This document shows positions 15,554 to 22,768 of a DNA stretch of 58,697 bases, one piece after another. Every line of letters begins with the position of its first letter. Position 1 is the stretch's first letter. This DNA comes from Treponema sp. UBA1793. GTDB taxonomy: Bacteria; Spirochaetota; Spirochaetia; Treponematales; Treponemataceae. The DNA is taken from the NCBI GenBank assembly GCA_002314445.1, contig DCFX01000095.1, positions 1 through 58,697 on the forward strand. Reading direction: 5' to 3'. The translations under genes and the position numbers were made by a program. Below the pieces are notes generated by a model. That model searched no databases. It had not been told where the DNA came from and was given only the letters and a program-made list of their open reading frames with translations.

Positions 15554-16204
15554 ATGAAAGAAATAGATATTGAAAACTGGGACAGAAAGGAACATTTCAA
15601 TTTCTTTTTGAATTCCGATTTACCCTTTTATAATACGAATTTCAATATCGATATTACAGGATTAAGAGAATGCGCCAGAGAGTTGGGCGTTTCATTCAAT
15701 ACGACGTTGATATACGTGACTATGAAGGCGGTATTGAAAGTAAAGAATTTCAGGTACAGATATGAGAATGGAAAAGTAATCGAGTACGAGGAATTACGTC
15801 CGTCGTTTACGCATATAAAACAAGGTGAGAGCCTGTTCAGATTTATTACACTTGCCTTTAATGATGATCTTAAAGAATTCGACAGAATGGTAAAAAAGGC
15901 AGTTCAGGACAGCAATACCTATTTTGATGTTGAAGAATTAAAAAACGGCACAAACTTTGTTTTTATATCATCTTTGCCGTGGATACCGTTTACCGGCATA
16001 GATCATACGCTGTCGTTTAATAAATATGATACAATACCCAGAATTACCTGGGGAAAATATTTTGAATCGGGAAGTCAGCTTCTGCTGCCGTACAATATAC
16101 AGGTGAATCATATTTTTGTTGACGGCCTGCACGTCGGATTATTTTATGAAAATCTGCTGTCGGAAGTAAAGAACCTCGTTAACGGTTTTTCCGCCGGCAG
16201 ATAA
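15554..16204 (+). CDS. Chloramphenicol acetyltransferase-like protein (CatA fold)
   Basis: This 216-residue protein has the CAT fold. The N-terminal block IDIENWDRKEHFNFFLNS matches the family start, and the catalytic HxxxD motif appears near the C-terminus as NHIFVDGLHVGLF (His near residue 190). The central FTHIKQGESLFRF region also fits. Chromosomal CatA-like proteins of anaerobes often acetylate unknown substrates, so chloramphenicol resistance should not be assumed. GGGAG precedes ATG 15554. It opens a co-directional run of four small genes; 11 bases separate it from the VOC gene. Confidence 0.8.
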   Translation: MKEIDIENWDRKEHFNFFLNSDLPFYNTNFNIDITGLRECARELGVSFNTTLIYVTMKAVLKVKNFRYRYENGKVIEYEELRPSFTHIKQGESLFRFITLAFNDDLKEFDRMVKKAVQDSNTYFDVEELKNGTNFVFISSLPWIPFTGIDHTLSFNKYDTIPRITWGKYFESGSQLLLPYNIQVNHIFVDGLHVGLFYENLLSEVKNLVNGFSAGR

Positions 16205-16215
16205 CAGGGGGAATT

Positions 16216-16608
16216 ATGAAATTAGATGGTTTCGGAATATTTGTAAAAGACATGCCTGTAATGATACGCTTTTACAGGGATGTACTGGGATTCGGGATAA
16301 AAGAAGATGAAAATACTGAAAATGTTTTTCTCGAAAAGGACGGTACGCTTTTTCTGCTTTACCGGAGAACTGACTTTGAAAAAATGACAAACAGGTCGTT
16401 CGGATACACTGATAAAATAAACGGGCATTATGAAGTTGCTCTGGGTGTTGAAAATTACGAAGCCGTTGATCGTGCATATGAAGATGCATTGTCGAAAGGC
16501 GCTGTTTCCGTTCTTGTACCGACCACCGAACCGTGGGGGCAGAGAACGTGCTACATAGCGGATCCGGAAGGAAATGTAATCGAAATCGGCTCGTTTGTGC
16601 AGGAATAA
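16216..16608 (+). CDS. VOC (glyoxalase/bleomycin resistance) family protein
   Basis: This 130-residue protein has the paired beta-alpha-beta-beta-beta units of the VOC superfamily. FGIFVKDMPVMIRFYRDVLG starts the first unit and PEGNVIEIGSF ends the second, with a likely metal-binding Glu near residue 123. HYEVALGVENYEAVDRAY begins the second half. Superfamily members include lyases, dioxygenases and drug-binding proteins; substrate cannot be told. It follows the CAT-like gene by 11 bases behind GGGGG and so is probably co-transcribed. Confidence 0.8.
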   Translation: MKLDGFGIFVKDMPVMIRFYRDVLGFGIKEDENTENVFLEKDGTLFLLYRRTDFEKMTNRSFGYTDKINGHYEVALGVENYEAVDRAYEDALSKGAVSVLVPTTEPWGQRTCYIADPEGNVIEIGSFVQE

Positions 16609-16629
16609 GCAGAAGGGGGACTTTTAGAG

Positions 16630-16977
16630 ATGGCTACAACACCTGATTTTATAGAGTTTGTCTGCGATCAGATTGAAAGCAGCTGGAATCCGCGGTACAG
16701 GAAGATGTTCGGCGAATATATGGTGTATGTAAATGACAAACCGCTGTTTCTTGTCTGTGACAACACTGTATTTGTGAAAGAACTGGACGACATAAAAGAC
16801 ATGATGAAAGATGCAGAGAAAGGCTTTCCTTATGACGGCGCAAAGGAGCACTATATAGTCGACGTTGAAAACAGGGAAAGGCTGAACGATATCATTGCAG
16901 TGCTTGAAAAAATCATACCCGTTCCCTGCAAAAGAAAACCAAAGAATCAACAACCCCGCCGCACGAATAAAGGATAA
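16630..16977 (+). CDS. TfoX/Sxy N-terminal domain protein
   Basis: This 115-residue protein consists of the TfoX N-terminal domain alone: FVCDQIESSWNPRYRKMFGEYMVYVN and the strand KPLFLVCDNTVFVK are typical. The C-terminal helix-hairpin-helix half of full-length Sxy/TfoX is missing, as in many stand-alone bacterial homologues. It ends with a basic tail (KRKPKNQQPRRTNK). In gammaproteobacteria TfoX promotes competence, but stand-alone domains have no established role. The next gene starts seven bases after its stop. Confidence 0.8.
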   Translation: MATTPDFIEFVCDQIESSWNPRYRKMFGEYMVYVNDKPLFLVCDNTVFVKELDDIKDMMKDAEKGFPYDGAKEHYIVDVENRERLNDIIAVLEKIIPVPCKRKPKNQQPRRTNKG

Positions 16978-16983
16978 CCGTAT

Positions 16984-17385
16984 ATGCCCGGAATGACCGA
17001 TCTGACTGAAATGTTAAAATCGCTTGAACCTGTCATGGACGAAAAAGAATACCTGTTTATCTCTGTAAATTCTTTTAATCAGAAAAGTATTGAAGATTCA
17101 TGGGCGGTAATAAAAGAAGATGAAGGATATACACTGATTCTGCCGGATAACGCTGAAATGAATGCGGATTTCATGAATGAGCCAAGATTCAGAAAAATCA
17201 CCCTTTCCGTGCATTCCAGCCTGACGGCAGTCGGTCTGACGGCCCGTATTTCAACTGAACTGGCGAAGTATTCTATTTCGGCAAATGTTGTTGCCGGATA
17301 TTTTCATGACCACATATTTGTACAAACGGAAAAAGCAGAAAAGGCCCTGGCAGTACTGAAGAATCTGAAAGATACAGACTTTTAA
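16984..17385 (+). CDS. ACT-domain protein (two tandem ACT-like folds)
   Basis: This 133-residue protein begins with an ACT_3-type half (KSLEPVMDEKEYLFISVN; WAVIKEDEGYTLILP) and ends with an ACT_7-like half (ITLSVHSSLTAVGLTARIST, then KYSISANVVAGYFHDHIFV). The HDHIFV strand is characteristic of this small stand-alone family. Such proteins are presumed to bind amino acids or other small ligands, but their partners are unknown. It ends 12 bases before the convergent tRNA-Ala gene, so it closes the four-gene run. Confidence 0.78.
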   Translation: MPGMTDLTEMLKSLEPVMDEKEYLFISVNSFNQKSIEDSWAVIKEDEGYTLILPDNAEMNADFMNEPRFRKITLSVHSSLTAVGLTARISTELAKYSISANVVAGYFHDHIFVQTEKAEKALAVLKNLKDTDF

Positions 17386-17396
17386 CATTTTAAGTT

Positions 17397-17469
17397 TGGA
17401 GATAGCCGGGATCGAACCGGTGACCTATAGATTGCGAACCTATCGCTCTACCAACTGAGCTATATCCCC
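17397..17469 (-). tRNA. tRNA-Ala (anticodon CGC)
   Basis: Read on the minus strand: acceptor GGGGATA pairs with TATCTCC (one G-U pair), D-arm GCTC/GAGC, anticodon stem ATAGG/TCTAT with loop TTCGCAA, and T-arm with GTTCGATCC. Discriminator A; CCA not encoded. A TTGAAA-N18-TATAGT promoter lies at 17515-17486. Confidence 0.92.
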
Positions 17470-17485
17470 ATTTTGTGACTTTGCT

Positions 17486-17515
17486 ACTATACTACAAAGC
17501 GGCTGCTTGTTTCAA
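17486..17515 (-). promoter_or_regulatory. Promoter of tRNA-Ala
   Basis: On the minus strand TTGAAA (17515-17510), an 18-base spacer and TATAGT (17491-17486) precede the tRNA by 16 bases. The -35 box lies inside the last codons of the HAD gene. Confidence 0.55.
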
Positions 17516-18190
17516 GAGGGACGGAATGTCATAGATAGTCGCTATACGAAGCGTCCGGCCGCGGTGAGCCGCTTTATCAGATTTTGCCGTCAACGCTGAC
17601 GATGCGCTGCTGTTCAGATGCGCTCCGTTTGCAGTCCCGACAATAACTGCCGTTCCCCCCAGAGATTCGTATCCGTCAGTGTATTTATATTGATCGTCGA
17701 AAAAAATTGAATCGTCTATTGTGCCGCTGCATTTTTCAAGTGCTGTCCTGTAGGCGCCTTCGTAAGGCTTTCCGTTCAGATTGCAGTCGCGGATGTCGCA
17801 GATACTTGTAAAAAGATCAGTTACGTTGAGTTTAGCGAGAACCCGTTCAGCATGTTCTCTTGGTGCATTCGTAAGTATGGATTTGGGCAGATCAATTGAT
17901 TCAAGAAACGGCCGCAATGCCGGATCAGGAGGCAGTTCATCCGCTTCGTTCTGAGGATGTACCTGCGAAAAATATCGTTCCGGGTCAGTCAGGCCTTCGT
18001 GCCGCAGCCATTCCAGTGTTGTCGAAAAACCTGGCAGTTTTTGTGCACGGAGGGATACTGCTTCATCATAACTTATATGAAAAAACTCGGCGACGCAGGA
18101 AAGCATCCTGAATGTAATACCTTTGTCCATATCTGCGGTGGAAGAATACAGCGTATTATCCAGATCGAAAATGAGGTGTTGAATATGCAT
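17492..18190 (-). CDS. HAD-superfamily pyrimidine 5'-nucleotidase-like hydrolase
   Basis: This 232-residue HAD hydrolase has motif I DLDNTLYSS (nucleophile Asp near residue 9), motif II SILTNAPREHAERVL, motif III lysine in NGKPYEGAYR and motif IV IFFDDQYKYTDG. The order and the insert after motif I match the SDT1/PHM8 pyrimidine 5'-nucleotidase type, which dephosphorylates UMP or CMP. There is no Shine-Dalgarno sequence; a TATGAT box lies 11 bases before the ATG, so the leader is very short. It is divergent from the structured repeat copy B. Confidence 0.8.
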   Translation of the reverse strand: MHIQHLIFDLDNTLYSSTADMDKGITFRMLSCVAEFFHISYDEAVSLRAQKLPGFSTTLEWLRHEGLTDPERYFSQVHPQNEADELPPDPALRPFLESIDLPKSILTNAPREHAERVLAKLNVTDLFTSICDIRDCNLNGKPYEGAYRTALEKCSGTIDDSIFFDDQYKYTDGYESLGGTAVIVGTANGAHLNSSASSALTAKSDKAAHRGRTLRIATIYDIPSLLKQAAAL

Positions 18191-18236
18191 GGAAAAAGTG
18201 TATCATAAAATGGAGAAAGTTTATATTGTACATTTA

Positions 18237-18361
18237 TTGGAGAGAGAGAACCCCTCTACCTTCAAAGCTCACGGACAGACGCACCTGCTTTGTCCGTGCT
18301 CTCTCTCCAAACCACTTACTTTTCCCAGCATGACCAGGGGACACCCCTGGACCCTGTCTTT
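18237..18361. repeat. Structured dispersed repeat, copy B
   Basis: About 125 bases match copy A (4138-4261) with a handful of substitutions and one single-base indel. Both inverted-repeat pairs are kept: TTGGAGAGAGAG with CTCTCTCTCCAA, and CACGGACA with TGTCCGTG. The downstream mini-palindrome is even better here (CCAGGGG-ACA-CCCCTGG). The copy sits between the divergent HAD gene and the C_GCAxxG_C_C gene. Similarity ends abruptly on both sides. Confidence 0.8.
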
Positions 18362-18462
18362 CGATTATTTAAAACGCCGTGCGCTTTGAATGTGAAAATA
18401 TGTTGCTCGCGCCGGTATAAATTAGTATTTTTAAACAATACACAGGAGGAAAGGTAAAAATA

Positions 18463-18840
18463 ATGACTTCCAGAGTTGAACAGGCAGTTCAGAAAAAAGC
18501 AGAGGGATATAACTGTGCACAGGCTGTAGCCTGCACATATTGCGATTTAGTACATGTTGATGAAGAGACTATGCTGCGTATAACAGGCGCGCTGGGTACG
18601 GGTATGGGCAATATGGAGGGAACGTGCGGCGCTATAACAGGCGCATGTATTCTGGCAGGTTTTTCGCCAAAAATGGGTCCCAGATTTTCCCGCCGGATTA
18701 TGACAGACTTCAAGGCGTCAAACGGTTCCGTTACATGCAGGGAACTCAAAGGCGTCGGAACAGGAAAAGTGCTGAGAGAGTGTTCCGACTGCGTACGAGA
18801 TGCAGCATCTTTGGTGGAACAGGCTATTTTTACCGAATAA
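18463..18840 (+). CDS. C_GCAxxG_C_C family redox protein
   Basis: This 125-residue protein belongs to the family named for its conserved cysteine pattern. NCAQAV comes near residue 17, GTCGAITGA near residue 53 and CRELKG near residue 87, then CSDCV near residue 106. The cysteines are thought to bind a metal or cluster or take part in redox chemistry, often in anaerobes beside oxidoreductases. A strong AGGAGG lies upstream of ATG 18463. It is followed by a convergent MFS transporter gene. Function is not known. Confidence 0.85.
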   Translation: MTSRVEQAVQKKAEGYNCAQAVACTYCDLVHVDEETMLRITGALGTGMGNMEGTCGAITGACILAGFSPKMGPRFSRRIMTDFKASNGSVTCRELKGVGTGKVLRECSDCVRDAASLVEQAIFTE

Positions 18841-18859
18841 CCTGTTCTACCGAATGTTT

Positions 18860-20188
18860 TTAGAGGAGTTCGTCTTCCTGCGTTTGGGGCAGGGGGGCTG
18901 ATTCCACGTTCTGCAGACTTTTATTATGCCGGAAAATAATACACGTCAATATGCCGGAGAATGCCAGTATGAAAAATAAGAATGCTGCTCCTGAGCCTTT
19001 TCCGCTTCCGAACATACTGAGCAGTATACTCCCCGGCTTCTGCAGTCGCATTACGGGTTCAAAGACGGTATCCACGAGGAACCCTCCAAGAAAGAACCCG
19101 ACAGGAATCATGAAAAACTGGAGTGTATTCCGGGCCGCGTAAACACGTCCCTGCAGGTCAACAGGAATAGTTTCCCGGAGAATGGCATCAAGATTTGTAC
19201 TCATGAGCGGAATGAGAATCCATCCGAGAAAGGCTCCGAGACACCATGCAGGTATCGTCCTGCCGAACGCAAGAATGAAATTCTCAAAACTCATGGAAAA
19301 CAGCAGTGAATTGCAGATAACCCTGACCCGGTTTTTCGGCTTTCCGAGAAACGATGCAAGAATGCTTCCTGCGAGCATCGCAATACCTGTTATAGCATTG
19401 ACCGTGCCAAGTGCCTTCTGCCCGCCGTTTGCACGCGAGAGAAGCATGGCAGGAAGCGCTGCCTGATACATGGAAGCAGTCAGGTTGATGCATGCAAGAA
19501 ACAGAATAAGATTAAAAATACCGCGGTTGTTGTGCAGATACTTTATTCCTGTTCCCGCTGCCGCTATAAACGATTCCTTTTTTTCTCCTGATGCAGTATC
19601 CTCCGGAATTTTGATAAAAAGCAGCAGCGAAATGAATGCTGTTGCGAACGTCAACAAATCAAACCAGAGAACGACTTTTATCCCTGCAAATGCAAGAAAC
19701 GCAGTTGCAAGTACGGGCGTACCTATTGAATTAAGCGCATTTGAAAAATAGCGCATGCCGCCGATTTTCTGATAATACTTCCGCGGAAGTATGCGTGTAA
19801 CCGCAACCTCCGATGCCGGCTGCTGGACAGTGTTCATCAACCCGTTCAGGGCGTTAAGAACATACAGGTGCCATAACGCAAGCGTGCCCGTCTTCAGCAG
19901 CAGGAACACCGTAACCGTTCCCATTGCCGCAACAGTATCGCATACAAGCATAATGCGTTTTTTGTTCCAGCGGTCGCTCAATGTTCCGGCAAATATGCTC
20001 AGAATTACGTACGGCGCATAGGAACAGATCATCAGAAGGGATGTCGCAAGCGCTGATCCTTTCTGTTCATACGACCATATAACAAGCGCATAACTGGTCA
20101 TTGCGCTGCCAAGTTCGGAAAACGACTGAGTACTCCACAAAAGCAGAAAAGCTTTTGCTTCGAATAAGAATGAATGATTATGTTTCAT
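18860..20188 (-). CDS. MFS drug-efflux-type transporter (MefA/EntS-like)
   Basis: This 442-residue inner-membrane protein has about 12 transmembrane segments. The cytoplasmic loop after helix 2 carries the MFS signature GTLSDRWNKKRIML, and the EntS/MefA subgroup is suggested by LWSTQSFSELGSAMTSYALV at the start and RGRVYAARNTLQFF-like sequence (DLQGRVYAARNTLQFF) in the second half. The start at 20188 is chosen because AGGAG lies eight bases upstream; the frame is open 15 codons earlier without a site. It probably exports a drug or siderophore by proton antiport. It faces a 700-base gene-free region holding the 22-bp repeat array. Confidence 0.85.
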   Translation of the reverse strand: MKHNHSFLFEAKAFLLLWSTQSFSELGSAMTSYALVIWSYEQKGSALATSLLMICSYAPYVILSIFAGTLSDRWNKKRIMLVCDTVAAMGTVTVFLLLKTGTLALWHLYVLNALNGLMNTVQQPASEVAVTRILPRKYYQKIGGMRYFSNALNSIGTPVLATAFLAFAGIKVVLWFDLLTFATAFISLLLFIKIPEDTASGEKKESFIAAAGTGIKYLHNNRGIFNLILFLACINLTASMYQAALPAMLLSRANGGQKALGTVNAITGIAMLAGSILASFLGKPKNRVRVICNSLLFSMSFENFILAFGRTIPAWCLGAFLGWILIPLMSTNLDAILRETIPVDLQGRVYAARNTLQFFMIPVGFFLGGFLVDTVFEPVMRLQKPGSILLSMFGSGKGSGAAFLFFILAFSGILTCIIFRHNKSLQNVESAPLPQTQEDELL

Positions 20189-20437
20189 TTGACTTTGCTC
20201 CTGGTAAATAATAAAAATTAAGCAGAAATGCAAAGTCCGGAGAGACGAAAATGAATTACTTTTTCTCCATACAGGAACTGCTGCGCAGGTTAGTAAAAAC
20301 CGGCAGCGTATCTCTCAGACCCTGCATGGAGCGGAAACAATACACAGTATCATGGTGAAAGCGTAACGGAATCAGCTCTTTTCAGCAAGGGGCAGGATAT
20401 AAACCCGTAAGTCATATGAATGAGAAAATGGAACCGG
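20189..20437. other. Gene-free stretch upstream of the MFS gene
   Basis: No gene, tRNA or clear repeat is visible in these 249 bases beyond the MFS ribosome binding site at the left edge. The stretch leads into the 22-bp repeat array. Confidence 0.6.
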
Positions 20438-20547
20438 ATATCACAGACATTTAACCTTGATATCACAGAGATTCAGGCTCTATATCACAGACATTCAAGT
20501 TAAATGTCACAGAGATTCAGGTTAAATGTCTGTGATATTCAGAATCA
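20438..20547. repeat. Five 22-bp tandem units with core ATATCACAGA
   Basis: Units start at 20438, 20460, 20482, 20504 and 20526, exactly 22 bases apart. Units 1-4 begin AT(A/G)TCACAGA. Units 1 and 3 continue CATT(T/C)AA; units 2 and 4 continue GATTCAGG(C/T)T. Unit 5 carries the core inverted (TCTGTGATAT), so the array is closed by a perfect 17-bp inverted repeat (20438-20454 with 20522-20538). Twenty-two bases is two helical turns, which places every core on one DNA face. A protein-binding array is more likely than coding sequence, since the period is not a multiple of three. Confidence 0.75.
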
Positions 20548-20660
20548 AAGGCTCAATGCTGCAGTGCAGAGAAATAAGCATTACGCACAAAAAATCTTGT
20601 CGTTGTGTTTCAAATGAGCGGGCGGAATATGTTTTACTTCAGGGTTATTCAGCTTATATA

Positions 20661-20791
20661 GGGCACCTCTAAAAACTCACTTTCAGTGAATTTTTAGAGG
20701 TGCCGTCGAGTTTTAAGTCGTTGTAATATCACGACTTAAAACATCGCATTTTCAGAGTTACCTCTAAAAACTTCAGTTTTTAGAGGTTCCC
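20661..20791. mobile_element. 131-bp MITE-like element with 4-bp target duplication
   Basis: The ends GGGCACCTCTAAAAACT and AGTTTTTAGAGGTTCCC are inverted repeats with one mismatch, and both flanks are TATA (20657-20660, 20792-20795). Inside are three hairpins: the left end folds with a reverse copy (20661-20704), GTTTTAAGTCGT/ACGACTTAAAAC lies at about 20709-20742, and the right end ACCTCTAAAAACT/AGTTTTTAGAGGT at 20760-20787. No reading frame. Related ends occur at 53065-53079 and 54108-54143. It looks like a non-autonomous element mobilised by an IS5-like transposase, which is not in the window. Confidence 0.7.
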
Positions 20792-20848
20792 TATATCCTA
20801 CCGCATCGTATCTCTCTTTACATAAAACCAAAAGAGAGGTTTTATTGT

Positions 20849-20926
20849 ATGAAATCTGATAGTATTACAGCCGGAACAAAGTTCTGCACGGCTGACAGCC
20901 CTGCCGGATTTTTACAGGAGGACTAG
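20849..20926 (+). CDS. 25-residue leader reading frame upstream of the AraC/GyrI regulator
   Basis: ATG 20849 opens MKSDSITAGTKFCTADSPAG plus five codons and TAG at 20924, one base before the AraC ATG. A GAGAGG sits about ten bases upstream within a perfect hairpin (ATAAAACC/GGTTTTAT, about 20822-20845). The AraC ribosome binding site GGAGGA lies in its last codons, so translation could be coupled. It may equally be chance; no homologue is recognised. Confidence 0.35.
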   Translation: MKSDSITAGTKFCTADSPAGFLQED

Positions 20927-20927
20927 T

Positions 20928-21785
20928 ATGGACTGGATTACCAAACTGAACGAAGCTGTGTCATATATTGAAGAGAATCTGACCGGCAGTGTCGACTGCG
21001 GAAAGGCAGCTGAAATAGCGGAGTGCTCAACATATCACTTTCAGCGGATGTTTGCATACCTGGCAAATACGTCTCTGTCGGAATATATCCGCAGGCGGAA
21101 AATGTCGCTTGCTGCTGCCGACTTGCAGCACGGAGACAAGGTGCTTGACGTAGCGCTCCGGTACGGGTATGAATCTCCGACTGCATTCAACCGGGCGTTC
21201 AAAGCCGTTCACGGAATTGTACCGTCTGCAGTAAAGAAACAGAGGGCATTAATGAAAGCCTTTCCCCGTGTTTCGTTTTCCGTTGCCATTACGGGCGGAA
21301 CGGAACTTTCTTATTTTATCGAGAAAAAAGAAAGTTTCCGTATTGCGGGCATAAGCATTGAACTGGACAATGACCTTGAAAAGAACTTTGCAAAAGTACC
21401 GAAGATGTGGATGAAAGCCGCTCTTCTGGGAACAGTGAAAAAAATTGCGTCGCTGCAGAACAATTCCGGCGTACCCGGTATTCTCGGCGTAAGCATTCCC
21501 GAATCTGCCGACAAATGGTCGTATTATATCGCGTCGGCCACAGATAAAGATGCAGGTCATAAATTCAGTACACGGATAATTCCGTCGTTTACCTGGGCCG
21601 TCTTTCCGGGAGAGGGAACTAATAAGGATATACAGATTCTGGAAAAAAGAATTGTGACCGAATGGCTTCCGTCTTCAGGGTATGAATATGACAACGGGCC
21701 CGATGTCGAAGTGTATCTGACTCCCGATCCTAAGCACGCAAAATATGAAGTGTGGATTCCTGTCGTAAAAAAAAGGCAGATGTAA
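20928..21785 (+). CDS. AraC-family regulator with GyrI-like effector domain
   Basis: This 285-residue regulator has the AraC DNA-binding domain first (residues about 5-105; two helix-turn-helices, CSTYHFQRMFAYLANTSLSEY and YESPTAFNRAFKAVHG). A GyrI-like/effector-binding domain follows (about 125-283; ESFRIAGISIEL, FTWAVFPGEG, YEVWIPV). This layout is shared with Rob and multidrug-sensing regulators that bind small amphipathic ligands. GGAGGA precedes the ATG. The divergent MFS efflux gene lies 740 bases away across the repeat array and is a plausible target, but that is inference. Confidence 0.88.
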   Translation: MDWITKLNEAVSYIEENLTGSVDCGKAAEIAECSTYHFQRMFAYLANTSLSEYIRRRKMSLAAADLQHGDKVLDVALRYGYESPTAFNRAFKAVHGIVPSAVKKQRALMKAFPRVSFSVAITGGTELSYFIEKKESFRIAGISIELDNDLEKNFAKVPKMWMKAALLGTVKKIASLQNNSGVPGILGVSIPESADKWSYYIASATDKDAGHKFSTRIIPSFTWAVFPGEGTNKDIQILEKRIVTEWLPSSGYEYDNGPDVEVYLTPDPKHAKYEVWIPVVKKRQM

Positions 21786-21805
21786 TATATTCCTGCTGTA
21801 TCCTG

Positions 21806-21851
21806 TTGACAAAACTGCAGAAAAATATAATAGTTGTTAATAACAACTATT
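21806..21851 (+). promoter_or_regulatory. Promoter and MarR-type palindromic operator of the MarR-ArsN2 gene
   Basis: TTGACA at 21806-21811 is followed by TATAAT (21826) or TAATAG (21828, 16-base spacer). The perfect palindrome AATAGTTGTT-AAT-AACAACTATT (21829-21851) covers the -10 edge and start site and ends at the ATG. Its TAGTTGTT/AACAACTA arms match known MarR-family operators, so the encoded MarR domain probably represses its own gene. Confidence 0.75.
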
Positions 21852-22745
21852 ATGAATGCAACAGACAGCAGACTTCTTAGAACATTTGTCCGCGAATACT
21901 ACCGTCAGCAGCGCCTTCAGTCGTGCTTCTGCCGCATTCCGGCAACGCAGTGTCACATACTCAATGCGCTTGGTGATGCCGGCGGTACACTGCCGCAGTC
22001 TGATTTGACTGCGTATCTGGGACTCGAAAAAAGCTGGGTTTCACGTGCGGTGGAATCGCTTGCTTCGGACGGTTCACTTATAAAAACAAAGTGCTGCACT
22101 GATGCACGATGCAGCACGCTTACACTTACGGAAGCCGGGAAGAAACGGTATGAAGAACTGAATGCCGTTCTCGATGCACAGGCTGCCGAAATTATTAATA
22201 GCATACCTGCGTCTGACAGGGACACGGTCAGGAAAAGTCTGAAGCTTCTTGCAGACGCACTTACCAAAAATTCCCCTTCCTGCACCTGCGGAAACATGGC
22301 AGGTGCCGTCGTCATCCGTCAGGCTGAGAATGACGATATTGACAGGATAAAGTCTCTGCTCAAGTCGCGCCATCTGCCTTTTGAAGATATTACACTTGAT
22401 GGGCCGGCATGTTTTGTTACTGCCGTATCCGGCAGTAAAACTGTCGGCTGTGCAGGTTTTGAAGCGTATGGGGACTGTGCGCTGCTCAGGTCAGTAGCAG
22501 TCGCAGAGAAAGCTGCCGGCTGCGGAACGGGCAGGGCGCTTGTTGCTGCTGTTGAAAAAAGAATTGCCGCGGCTGGTATACAATCAGTTTTTCTTCTGAC
22601 TACAGATGCAGTGTCTTTCTGGAATCATTCCGGCTATACGGTCGTGGAACGTGACTCTGCACCTCCTGCAATTCGTAACAGTTTTGAATATACATCGGCT
22701 TGTCCGCGTACGGCAAAGCTTATGAACAAACAACTCGGCATATGA
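21852..22745 (+). CDS. MarR-ArsN2 fusion: thiol-rich regulator with acetyltransferase domain
   Basis: This 297-residue protein joins an N-terminal MarR winged helix (about 5-140; LTAYLGLEKSWVSRAVESL recognition helix region) to a C-terminal GNAT domain (about 152-297). The GNAT part resembles ArsN2: CALLRSVAVAEKAAGCGTGRALVAA is the acetyl-CoA loop, followed by SVFLLTTDAVSFWNHSGY and a CPRTAKLM end. The MarR part is rich in cysteine (C25, C27, C34, C81, C82, C87, C144, C146), suggesting trivalent arsenic sensing. ATG 21852 is preferred over the upstream TTG because the operator ends there. It precedes an ArsN1-like gene and converges on acr3. ArsN enzymes N-acetylate arsenical compounds; the substrate here is inferred. 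Confidence 0.75.
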   Translation: MNATDSRLLRTFVREYYRQQRLQSCFCRIPATQCHILNALGDAGGTLPQSDLTAYLGLEKSWVSRAVESLASDGSLIKTKCCTDARCSTLTLTEAGKKRYEELNAVLDAQAAEIINSIPASDRDTVRKSLKLLADALTKNSPSCTCGNMAGAVVIRQAENDDIDRIKSLLKSRHLPFEDITLDGPACFVTAVSGSKTVGCAGFEAYGDCALLRSVAVAEKAAGCGTGRALVAAVEKRIAAAGIQSVFLLTTDAVSFWNHSGYTVVERDSAPPAIRNSFEYTSACPRTAKLMNKQLGI

Positions 22746-22768
22746 CGTTTTAATAAAGAGGTAAAAAT

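Noticed and set aside
15554..16204. Chloramphenicol resistance gene
   Set aside because: The CAT fold and HxxxD motif are present, but chromosomal CAT-like proteins in anaerobes often have other substrates and nothing nearby suggests a resistance cassette.
16630..16977. Natural competence regulator
   Set aside because: Only the N-terminal TfoX domain is present and no competence genes are nearby; stand-alone domains have no proven role.
20438..20547. CRISPR array
   Set aside because: Units are 22 bases with no spacers, vary in sequence, and the last is inverted; no cas gene lies nearby.
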